Origin: Desulfarculaceae bacterium
Lineage (GTDB): Bacteria; Desulfobacterota; Desulfarculia; Desulfarculales; Desulfarculaceae
DNA length: 54,318 nt
Reading direction: 5' to 3'
Assembly: GCA_027067385.1 (NCBI GenBank)
Contig: JAMOVV010000038.1
Location: 1-54,318 of the forward strand
Shown: in pieces, positions 16,207 to 23,800 of the stretch
How positions within the stretch are numbered: the first letter of the stretch is position 1
Layout: every line of letters starts with the position of its first letter
Program-made: the position numbers and the translations under genes
Notes under the pieces: generated by a model
What the model saw: the letters and a program-made list of their open reading frames with translations, nothing else
Databases searched by the model: none
What the model was told of the DNA's origin: nothing

Positions 16207-16222
16207 TGGCTCGCGCCTTGCA
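16207..16222 (+). promoter_or_regulatory. Sigma-54 (-24/-12) promoter of the sulfur-respiration operon
   Basis: TGGCTCGCGCCTTGCA differs from TGGCACG-N4-TTGCA by one base; GG (16208-16209) and GC (16220-16221) are 12 bases apart. The expected start near 16233 is about 20 bases before the first gene and 5 bases before its GGAGAGGG ribosome-binding site. Confidence 0.82.
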
Positions 16223-16254
16223 GCCAAGGGACGCACGGAGAGGGCGATGTTGCC

Positions 16255-16482
16255 ATGCATATTGATGAAGAGATTGATCTGGTCGGCATGGTGACCCCTT
16301 TGTGCTTCCTCTATCTGAAAAAGGCCCTCGAGGGTCTGAAGCGGGGAGAGGTATTGCAGGTGCTGGTGGGAGAGGCCGCCATTGCCCAGTCCATCGAGAT
16401 GATCATCGAGCGATCGTCCGACCACTTGGTGGACCGCCGCCGCCGCGGCGATATCCAGTCGATCCTGATTCGCAAGGGGTGA
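16255..16482 (+). CDS. TusA-like protein lacking the usual CPxP cysteine
   Basis: The 75-residue product has the TusA/SirA fold pattern: strand EIDLVGMVTPL, helix KKALEGLKRGEVLQVLV, and a second helix followed by a final strand. In TusA the Cys of CPxP carries persulfide sulfur; here the position reads TPLC, with Thr in place of Cys and a Cys three residues later. It therefore may not be a classical sulfur carrier, or may use the shifted cysteine. GGAGAGGG (16238-16245) precedes the ATG. It is the first gene after the sigma-54 promoter and 34 bases before the Tat ferredoxin gene, consistent with a role in sulfur delivery or in maturation of the complex. Confidence 0.78.
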   Translation: MHIDEEIDLVGMVTPLCFLYLKKALEGLKRGEVLQVLVGEAAIAQSIEMIIERSSDHLVDRRRRGDIQSILIRKG

Positions 16483-16516
16483 GGTTTTTACATACCGACC
16501 GCACAGGGGTGAGACC

Positions 16517-17464
16517 ATGGACATTAGCCGACGTAAATTCTTTAAACTCACCGGCGGCGCCGCCGCCACCGGGGTGCTCAGCGCGGGACGGGCCCGGGCG
16601 GCCTCCCGGCCGCCGTCGCCGGAGGCCTACGGATGCCTGGTGGACACCACCTTGTGCGTGGGTTGCCGCCGCTGTGAGTCGGCCTGCAACCAGCGGCACC
16701 ACCTGCCCAAGCCGGCCGAGTCCTTCGACGAGCTCAGCGTCTTGGAAAAAGAACGCCGCATGGACGAGACCACCTACACCGTGGTCAACAAGTACTATCC
16801 CCGCAACATCGGCACCCTCAAGTGGCGGCAGCGTCCCACCTACGTCAAGTTCCAGTGCATGCACTGCAACGACCCCTCCTGCGTGTCGGCCTGCATCGTG
16901 GGGGCGCTGACCAAGACCAAGAGCGGGGCGGTGGTCTACGACGTGTCCAAGTGCATCGGCTGCCGCTACTGCATGGTGGCCTGTCCTTTCCAGGTGCCGG
17001 CCTACGAGTACAACCAGCCGCTCACGCCCCGGGTGCGCAAGTGCACCTTTTGTTTTGAATACGTCAGCAAGGGCGGCCTGCCGGCCTGCGCCCAGGTCTG
17101 CCCGCGCGAGGTCATGACCTTTGGCAAGCGTTCGGACCTGCTGAAGCTGGCCCGCTGGAAGATAAAGAGCAACCCGGGCAAATACGTCGACCACATCTAC
17201 GGTGAGCGCGAGGTAGGGGGTACTTCGTGGCTATATTTGGCCTCTGAACCCTTTAGCCATATTGGCTTCCCCCGTCTGACCGACAAGGCCCCCCCTCGCC
17301 TCACCGAGTCAATCCAGCACGCGGTAACCGGCTACCTGGCCCTGCCCTTGGCCCTGTACGCCGCCCTGGGCGGGGTGATGTGGTTCACTGGTTTCCACCG
17401 CAAACACAAGGGGCCGGAGCACGACACGCCCGATACCCCGGGCCGGCAGGGGGGTGAGTCATGA
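16517..17464 (+). CDS. Tat-exported, membrane-anchored ferredoxin subunit (HybA/HmcB-like)
   Basis: This 315-residue protein begins with a twin-arginine signal (SRRKFFKLTGG) and contains four cysteine clusters of the DmsB/HybA type: CVGCRRCESAC, CMHCNDPSC, CIGCRYCMVACP and CTFCFEY...CAQVCP, enough for four [4Fe-4S] clusters. One transmembrane helix near residues 275-293 anchors the C-terminus, as in HybA and HmcB. It should carry electrons between periplasmic redox domains and the NrfD-like quinone subunit. Its stop codon overlaps the start of the NrfD fusion (ATGA), implying translational coupling and a fixed stoichiometry. Start chosen at the ATG directly preceding the RR motif. Confidence 0.9.
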   Translation: MDISRRKFFKLTGGAAATGVLSAGRARAASRPPSPEAYGCLVDTTLCVGCRRCESACNQRHHLPKPAESFDELSVLEKERRMDETTYTVVNKYYPRNIGTLKWRQRPTYVKFQCMHCNDPSCVSACIVGALTKTKSGAVVYDVSKCIGCRYCMVACPFQVPAYEYNQPLTPRVRKCTFCFEYVSKGGLPACAQVCPREVMTFGKRSDLLKLARWKIKSNPGKYVDHIYGEREVGGTSWLYLASEPFSHIGFPRLTDKAPPRLTESIQHAVTGYLALPLALYAALGGVMWFTGFHRKHKGPEHDTPDTPGRQGGES

Positions 17465-20400
17465 GCGTGCACGAAGAAGCCGCCCCGGTGGTGGATGAAA
17501 AATTCCTTACCCCGGGCACCATGGTCATGCTGGCCCTCATGGCCATCGGCGGGGCCTTTGCCGTGGCCCGTTTCGCCTTTGGCATCGGTTACGTCTCCAA
17601 CCTCAACAACCAGTATCCCTGGGGCATCTGGGTGGCCATTGACGTGGCCAGCGGGGTGGCCCTGGCCGCCGGCGGGTTCACCACCGGTCTTATCGCCTAC
17701 GTCTTTAACCGTGACGAGTACCACGCGGTGATCCGGCCGGCCCTGCTCACGGCCATGCTCGGCTACACCTTCGTGGTGCTGGGGCTGCTGTTGGATATCG
17801 GCCGCTACTGGAACATCACCAGCCCCCTGTTCAACCACAACCCCAACTCGGTGCTCTTTGAGGTGGCCATCTGCGTGATGATCTACCTGAACGTGCTCTA
17901 CATCGAGTTTCTACCCATCGTGGTGGAGCGCTTCAAGGGCCGGGTGAGCCTGCCGGGCTTCTTGGCCGGGCTCAACGACCTGGTGGAGAAGGTGCTAGAC
18001 ATCGCCGACCGCATTTTGAACAAGGTGATGTTCATCTTCATCATCGCCGGCATCGTGCTCTCCTGCCTGCACCAGTCATCCCTGGGGGCCCTGATGCTCA
18101 TCGCCCCCTTCAAGGTGCACCCCTTGTGGTACACCCCCATCTTGCCCCTGCTGTTTTTGCTAAGCGCCTTTGCCGCCGGCTATCCCATGGTGGTCTTCGA
18201 GTCCCTGCTGGTCTCCACCTCCTTCGGCCGCAAGCCGGAGATGGAGGTGCTTACCCCCCTGGCCCGCTACATGCCGGTGATGATGGGCATCTACCTGGCG
18301 GTGAAACTGGGCGACATGATCGTGCGCGGCACCTATGTCTATCTCCTGGACGGCACCTACCAGACCAACGCCTTCGTGGTGGAGATGCTCATCGGGGTTA
18401 TCCTGCCCTTTGTGCTGCTCTTGCTGCCGCGGGTGCGGCGTTCGCCGGGCTGGCTTTTCTTCGCCTCGGCGGTGTTCGTGCTGGGCATCCTGTTCAACCG
18501 CATCAACGTCTTCCTGGTGAGCTACACCCCGCCCTACAAGCTGGAGGCCTACTTCCCGGCCGTGGGCGAGATATTCATCACCGTGGGCCTGGTGGCCACC
18601 TTGATGTTCGCCTACCGGGTGATCGTCTTCATCTTCCCGGTGCTCGGCGCCCGTCCCAAGAAGATCTCCACCGCCGCGGTCATCCTGGCCGCCGGGTTGG
18701 TGCTGGGCGCGGCCGGCCCGGCGGCCGCGTCCCCGGCGGCGGCCGGGGCCAAGCGTCCCCTGCCCGTGGCTGCCCACCGGGTGCCCACCGTGGCCGACGC
18801 GCCCAAGCTCATCGTGATCAACCAGCCGCTGGTCAACCGCTACAGCGACCTTTTCGAGCCGGTGCGCTTCATGCACTCCAAGCACGCCGGGGTGTTGGGC
18901 GACTGCACCATCTGCCACCACCGCATGCCCCGCGAAGACGGCGACCGCTACGGCCGGCCGGTGACCATGGCCGACCTGCGCCGCCAGGGTAAGAAGCCGG
19001 TGGCCTGCGTGGTGTGCCACCAAAGACCCTTTGAGCCCAAGCGGCTGGTCGTCCCGGGGCTCAAGGGGGCCTACCACCGGCTCTGCATGGACTGCCACCG
19101 CGAGGCCGACCAGACCCCCCACCAGCGAGGGCCGATCATGTACAGCTCCATGGTGCGCGGCCCGGAGGTGCGCCCCCTGGACACCCGGGCCCCCACCGAT
19201 TGCCTGGCCTGCCACGCCAAGAAGGTGCCGGACCACAAGAAGTTGGTCAAGCTGCCGGCCGGGGCCGATGCCCTGGCGGTGACGGCCAACTGCCTCTCCT
19301 GCCACCAGAAGGAGGGCCAGGCCATCCTCAAGACCGCCCACTGGCGCTGGCACGGCCCCTCGCCCTTCACGGTGGGCCACGAGAAGCGGGTGGACCTGGG
19401 CAAGAGCCACGCCACCATGAACAATTTCTGCATCAGCGTGGTGAGCAACTGGCCCCGCTGCACCAGTTGCCACATCGGATACGGCTGGAAAGACGCCAAC
19501 TTCGATTTCAACGACATGACCAAGATCGACTGCCTGGTCTGCCACGACACCACCGGCACCTACAAGAAATCGCCGGCCGGGGCCGGGTTCCCGGCCAAGG
19601 GGGTGGACCTGGTGCGGGTGGCCCAGAACGTGGGGCGGCCCAGCCGGGCCACCTGCGGCATGAACTGCCACTTTGTGGGCGGCGGCGGCGACGCGGTGAA
19701 GCACGGCGACATGAGCTCGGCCCTGGCCAACCCCAGCCGCGAGCACGACGTGCACATGGGCACGGGCAAGCACGGCATGGGCTTCCGCTGCCAGGACTGC
19801 CACAAGACCCGCAGCCACATGATCAGCGGGCGCTCCATCTCGGTGCCGGCCACCGAAGGCGACCTGTCGTGCGAATACTGCCACACCGACCGGCCCCACG
19901 TGTCCCAGCCGCTTTTGGACTACCACCTCAACAAGCACACCAAGCACGTGGCCTGCCAGACCTGCCACATACCCATCTACTCCAAGAACAACCCCACCAA
20001 GGTCTACTGGGACTGGTCCACCGCCGGGCGCAACAGCAAGCCGGGCCGCGACAAGTACGGCATGCCCACCTATCATAAGAAGAAGGGCAGCTTCGTGTGG
20101 GTGGAGGCGGTCAAGCCCGAGTACCGCTGGTACAACGGCACCGTGAAGCGCTACCTCATGGGCGACCGCATCGATCCCTACCGGGTTACCGAGCTGACCA
20201 AACCGCAGGGCTCGATCAAGGACCCGTCCTCGCGCATCTATCCCTTCAAGGTGCACCGCGGCCGCCAGCCGGCCGACATGGACAACCGCTATCTCATCGC
20301 TCCCAAGCTGTGGGGCGGCTTCTGGAAGCACTGGGACTGGCAAAAGGCCGCCGCCGAGGGCATGAAGGCCGCCGGCCTGCCCTACAGCGGCAACCTGGGC

Positions 20401-20727
20401 TTTGTGGACACCATCATGTACTGGGGACTCACCCACGAGGTGATGCCCAAGCAAGACGCCCTGTCCTGCGCCGCCTGCCACGCCTCCCTGGCCCGGGCGC
20501 CCCACTGCGGCCTCTGCCACCAAAAGACCCCGGGGGTGGATTTCAAGAAGATGGCCTTCACCGGCATCGACTTTGCCGAGCAGGCCAAGAAGGGCCGGGA
20601 CGTGGGCCACTTGGTGGGCAAGAGCAACTACATCGACTACCGGGCCCTGGGTTACCCCGGCGACCCGGTGATAGTGGGCGGCCGGTTCCGCAACCTGCCC
20701 TTGCGCCGCCAGGCGGCCCAACCGTAA
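17461..20727 (+). CDS. NrfD/HybB-type quinone subunit fused to a 13-haem OTR-like cytochrome c
   Basis: This is a 1088-residue fusion. Residues 1-400 are an NrfD/HybB-like integral membrane domain with about ten helices (conserved HQSSLGALMLIAPFK) that would exchange electrons with quinones. Residues about 401-423 (KKISTAAVILAAGLVLGAAG) look like a former signal peptide kept as a final helix. The periplasmic part has twelve CXXCH motifs (starting at residues 482, 516, 542, 581, 611, 667, 691, 777, 804, 832, 1003, 1016) plus one CX3CH (732). Haems 1-4 resemble a cytochrome c3-like module; from about residue 610 the sequence resembles octahaem tetrathionate reductase (CTSCHIGYGWKD, CLVCHDTTGTYKK). 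Substrate is unproven. Overlaps the upstream ferredoxin gene by four bases. Confidence 0.85.
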   Translation: MSVHEEAAPVVDEKFLTPGTMVMLALMAIGGAFAVARFAFGIGYVSNLNNQYPWGIWVAIDVASGVALAAGGFTTGLIAYVFNRDEYHAVIRPALLTAMLGYTFVVLGLLLDIGRYWNITSPLFNHNPNSVLFEVAICVMIYLNVLYIEFLPIVVERFKGRVSLPGFLAGLNDLVEKVLDIADRILNKVMFIFIIAGIVLSCLHQSSLGALMLIAPFKVHPLWYTPILPLLFLLSAFAAGYPMVVFESLLVSTSFGRKPEMEVLTPLARYMPVMMGIYLAVKLGDMIVRGTYVYLLDGTYQTNAFVVEMLIGVILPFVLLLLPRVRRSPGWLFFASAVFVLGILFNRINVFLVSYTPPYKLEAYFPAVGEIFITVGLVATLMFAYRVIVFIFPVLGARPKKISTAAVILAAGLVLGAAGPAAASPAAAGAKRPLPVAAHRVPTVADAPKLIVINQPLVNRYSDLFEPVRFMHSKHAGVLGDCTICHHRMPREDGDRYGRPVTMADLRRQGKKPVACVVCHQRPFEPKRLVVPGLKGAYHRLCMDCHREADQTPHQRGPIMYSSMVRGPEVRPLDTRAPTDCLACHAKKVPDHKKLVKLPAGADALAVTANCLSCHQKEGQAILKTAHWRWHGPSPFTVGHEKRVDLGKSHATMNNFCISVVSNWPRCTSCHIGYGWKDANFDFNDMTKIDCLVCHDTTGTYKKSPAGAGFPAKGVDLVRVAQNVGRPSRATCGMNCHFVGGGGDAVKHGDMSSALANPSREHDVHMGTGKHGMGFRCQDCHKTRSHMISGRSISVPATEGDLSCEYCHTDRPHVSQPLLDYHLNKHTKHVACQTCHIPIYSKNNPTKVYWDWSTAGRNSKPGRDKYGMPTYHKKKGSFVWVEAVKPEYRWYNGTVKRYLMGDRIDPYRVTELTKPQGSIKDPSSRIYPFKVHRGRQPADMDNRYLIAPKLWGGFWKHWDWQKAAAEGMKAAGLPYSGNLGFVDTIMYWGLTHEVMPKQDALSCAACHASLARAPHCGLCHQKTPGVDFKKMAFTGIDFAEQAKKGRDVGHLVGKSNYIDYRALGYPGDPVIVGGRFRNLPLRRQAAQP

Positions 20728-20782
20728 AGGCAACCGGTTCCCGCGGGCCGGTCCCGCGTCCATGCAACAGGGGAGACTCTCC

Positions 20783-23008
20783 ATGTCCGAGATCACCAGA
20801 CGCCTCATGACCCGACGCCAGATGCTCAAGCTCTCGGCCGCCGCGTCGGCCGCGGCCATGATAGGCCCCGCCACGGGCCTGTTCAGCGGCCGGGCCGCCG
20901 CCGCCCCCGGCCAGGCCGGGGCGGTAAAGAGCGTGTTCTCGGCCTGCGACATGTGCTTCAACAAGTGCGGGCTCATCGCCCGGGTGCAGCAGGGGGTGGT
21001 GACCAAGCTGGACCCCAACCCCCGCTACCTCAAGAGCCGGGGCATGCTCTGCGCCCGCGGCAACGCCGGCATCGGCCAGCTCTACGACCCCAACCGCCTC
21101 AAGTATCCCCTGCTGCGCGCCGGCGAGCGCGGCCAGGGCAAGTGGCAACGCCTGAGCTGGGACCAGGCCCTGGACCTGGCCGCCGAAAAGCTCCAGGCCA
21201 TCGCTGAGAAGTACACCCGCTGTGGCGTGCTGTTCATGGCCGGCACCGACACCCAGTCGACCTTCGTGCACCGCTTTGCCGAGGTCTTCGGCTCCTACAA
21301 CGTCATCAGCCACGAGTCCAACTGCCTCATCAGCCGCAACCGGGCCTACCTGGACACCTTCGGGGCCATGCCCATCCCCGACACCCTCAACTGCAAGTAC
21401 ATCCTCATGGCCGGGGCCAACCGCTTCGAGGCCCTGGTGACCCCCGATTCCATGGACATCGTCACCGCCATGCACGCTGGCGCCAAGCTGGTGGTGCTGG
21501 ACCCGCGCTACACCAAGACCGCCGCCCTGGCCAACGAGTGGTACCCCATCAAGCCGGGCACCGACCTGGCCTTCTTCCTGGCCATGGCCCACGTGCTGGT
21601 CAACGAGGAGCTCTACCACAAGAAGTTCGTGGCCGAGCGCACCAGCGGCTTTGACCAACTGGCCGCCCACGTGCAAAAGTACACCCCCGAGTGGGCCGCG
21701 GCCGAGTGCGACATCAAGGCGGTGGACATCCGACGCATCACCCGGGAGATGGCCGCGGCCAAGCCGGCGGCCATGGTCTACCCCGGCCGCCGCACCTCCG
21801 ACTATGAAAACTCCACCCAGATTCGCCGGGCCATGGCCATCGTCAACGCCCTGTTGGGCAACTGGGACCAAAAGGGCGGGCTCACCCTGCCGCGCCAGAT
21901 CAAGACCGGCCACATCGGCTATGATGCGCCCTTCTACGACGACAACCCCGAGGACCGGGTGGACGCCGGCCGGGCCCAGATGATGTTCTCCGAAGAGGGC
22001 TCGTTCAAGTACACCCGCGACGCGGTGATCGAGGGCAAGCCCTACCCCATCAAGGGATGGTTCACCTACAAGACCAACCCCATGCAGACCGGGGCCAACC
22101 GGGCCAAGACGGTGGAGATGATCAACCAGCTCGACTTCATGATCACCGTGGACATCAACCTGAGCGACACCGCCTGGATGGCCGACCTGGTGTTGCCGGC
22201 CCCCACCTCCCTGGAGCGCGAGGACCCGGTGTCCTCCTTCCAGGGCTCCAGCGCCTGCTCGGGCATGGTGATGCGCAACCCGGCGGTGAGCCCCATGTTC
22301 GAGTCGCGCCCGGTCTTCTGGATCGTCAAGCAACTGGCCCGCCGGCTCAAGCTCGGCGAGTTCTTCGACTTCACCATGGCCGACTTCCGCCAGGCCCAGC
22401 TCAAGAAAATCCCCGAGGTGGCCGCCGCCCTGGCCAAGGAAGGCGTGTACAACGACACCCGTCCCAGTTGGGGCGTGCACCAGGGCAAGGATTTCCGCAC
22501 CCCCTCCAAGAAGGTGGAGCTATACGTGGGGCGCTACCTCAAGCACGGGGTGGACCCCCTGCCGGTCTACCATCCGCGCCAGGAGGTGCCCGAGGGCAAG
22601 TTCCGCATCGTGGTGGGGCGCAACGCTTACATCTCGCAAAGCGCCAGCACCAACAACGCCCTGCTCTGCGAAATACAAGACGACAACTGCCTGTGGATTC
22701 ATCCCCGCCCGGCGGCCAAGCTGGCCATAGGCCCGGGAGACCTGGTGGAGGTGGCCAGCCCGGCCGGGACCCAGAAGCTCAAGGCCCGGGTCACCGAGGA
22801 GATACGTCCCGACACGGTGTACATGGATACCGGCTACGGGGTGATCTCCAAGGGGCTGCGCAACATCTACGGCAAGGGGGCTTGCATCGCCGCGGTGCTG
22901 GAAGACCGGGCCGACCGGGTCACCGGCAACATGGCCATGCACGAGACCTTGGTGAGCGTGACCAAGGTGGCCGACTCGGCCGCCGCGGCCACTTGCCCCA
23001 AACGATGA
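20783..23008 (+). CDS. Tat-exported molybdopterin oxidoreductase, PsrA/PhsA-like
   Basis: The product of about 741 residues belongs to the DMSO-reductase superfamily. It begins with a twin-arginine signal (TRRQMLKLS), then the [4Fe-4S] motif CDMCFNKCG...CARG, and a Mo-binding region with Cys as the probable Mo ligand (SHESNCLISRN), as in polysulfide and thiosulfate reductases. The C-terminal molydop-binding domain (GRNAYISQSAS, MDTGYG) is present. Residue spacing and absence of Sec/Ser at the ligand position favour PsrA/PhsA-type sulfur chemistry over formate dehydrogenase. GGGGAG is seven bases before ATG 20783, which I prefer to the track's ATG 20762. It lacks its own membrane subunit gene and could use the NrfD fusion. 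Confidence 0.9.
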   Translation: MSEITRRLMTRRQMLKLSAAASAAAMIGPATGLFSGRAAAAPGQAGAVKSVFSACDMCFNKCGLIARVQQGVVTKLDPNPRYLKSRGMLCARGNAGIGQLYDPNRLKYPLLRAGERGQGKWQRLSWDQALDLAAEKLQAIAEKYTRCGVLFMAGTDTQSTFVHRFAEVFGSYNVISHESNCLISRNRAYLDTFGAMPIPDTLNCKYILMAGANRFEALVTPDSMDIVTAMHAGAKLVVLDPRYTKTAALANEWYPIKPGTDLAFFLAMAHVLVNEELYHKKFVAERTSGFDQLAAHVQKYTPEWAAAECDIKAVDIRRITREMAAAKPAAMVYPGRRTSDYENSTQIRRAMAIVNALLGNWDQKGGLTLPRQIKTGHIGYDAPFYDDNPEDRVDAGRAQMMFSEEGSFKYTRDAVIEGKPYPIKGWFTYKTNPMQTGANRAKTVEMINQLDFMITVDINLSDTAWMADLVLPAPTSLEREDPVSSFQGSSACSGMVMRNPAVSPMFESRPVFWIVKQLARRLKLGEFFDFTMADFRQAQLKKIPEVAAALAKEGVYNDTRPSWGVHQGKDFRTPSKKVELYVGRYLKHGVDPLPVYHPRQEVPEGKFRIVVGRNAYISQSASTNNALLCEIQDDNCLWIHPRPAAKLAIGPGDLVEVASPAGTQKLKARVTEEIRPDTVYMDTGYGVISKGLRNIYGKGACIAAVLEDRADRVTGNMAMHETLVSVTKVADSAAAATCPKR

Positions 23009-23041
23009 TTACCAGATAGTGCGACAAGACGGGAGTCCGGC

Positions 23042-23674
23042 ATGAACAAGAGCCGTAAGCAACGCCTGGCCATGGTGATCGACACCAGCAAGTGTTTCGA
23101 TTGCAAGGCCTGCATGGTCGCCTGCAAGGTGGAGAACCGGGTGCCCAAGGGCTTTTGGCGCAACTGGGTGCGCAACGACGGCGTCGGCGACCGGCGCCGC
23201 ACCCAGTACCAACCCGGCCAGTGCATGCAGTGCGCCGAGCCCTCCTGCGTGGCCGCCTGCCCGGTGGGCGCCACTTACCCGCTGGACAACGGCCTGGTGG
23301 TGATCGACCCCAAGATGTGCATCGGGTGCGGCAACTGCGTCACCGCCTGCCCCTACGGCGCCCGCTACCGCGACCCGGCCACCCACCTGGCCGACAAGTG
23401 CGACTTCTGCCGCCACCGCCTGGCCCGCGGACAAGAGCCGGCCTGCGTGGAGACCTGCCCCACCAAGGCGCGGGTCTTCGGCGATATGAACGACCCCGAC
23501 AGCGAGGTGAGCAAGCTGGCCAAGCAGAAAAAGCTGGTGCGTATCCATGCCCCCCAGGTGGAGACCAAGCCTTATATCTTCTACCTGGCAGGCACCGACC
23601 TGCTGGATTGGGCCCGCACCCCGGTCTTGCCGGGCAACGTGCATATGCCGCCGGGCTTCTGGAAACAGGGCTGA
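23042..23674 (+). CDS. Ferredoxin subunit of the Mo oxidoreductase (PsrB/PhsB-like)
   Basis: The 210-residue protein has four [4Fe-4S] cluster motifs in the order usual for PsrB/PhsB/DmsB: CFDCKACMVAC, CMQCAEPSCVAACP, CIGCGNCVTACP and CDFCRHRL...CVETCP. There is no signal peptide, so it is probably co-exported with the Tat-dependent Mo subunit encoded 33 bases upstream. It should relay electrons from the Mo enzyme to the membrane quinone subunit. The C-terminal 50 residues (from about 160) extend beyond the clusters and may contact the NrfD domain. Confidence 0.92.
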   Translation: MNKSRKQRLAMVIDTSKCFDCKACMVACKVENRVPKGFWRNWVRNDGVGDRRRTQYQPGQCMQCAEPSCVAACPVGATYPLDNGLVVIDPKMCIGCGNCVTACPYGARYRDPATHLADKCDFCRHRLARGQEPACVETCPTKARVFGDMNDPDSEVSKLAKQKKLVRIHAPQVETKPYIFYLAGTDLLDWARTPVLPGNVHMPPGFWKQG

Positions 23675-23693
23675 AAAAATTGCTTCCATGTGG

Positions 23694-23712
23694 TAGTTAT
23701 TAGTGTTAACTA
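23694..23712. promoter_or_regulatory. Inverted repeat before the rhodanese gene
   Basis: TAGTTA and TAACTA flank TTAGTGT in the 126-base gap before the rhodanese lipoprotein gene, in a locally AT-rich stretch. The gap is wider than others in the operon, so an additional promoter or RNA-processing site is possible. AGTGTTAAC here recalls the TGTTAA cores of the enhancer-like sites near 16050-16100. Confidence 0.35.
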
Positions 23713-23800
23713 ATCCCATCACGGTCAACGGGATCAAAAACACGGGACGGCGGGTCAGCGGTGGCGCCGCCGAAACCAAGCTGAAGGGTAAGGAGAATTT

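Noticed and set aside
18160-21018. 952-residue minus-strand ORF opposite the NrfD-cytochrome and Mo genes
   Set aside because: Composition rich in His, Gly, Val, Ala and Arg mirrors the complement of GC-rich coding. It crosses two real genes and has no recognisable domain. The same applies to 20558-22480, 11420-12787, 31734-33089 and similar ORFs.
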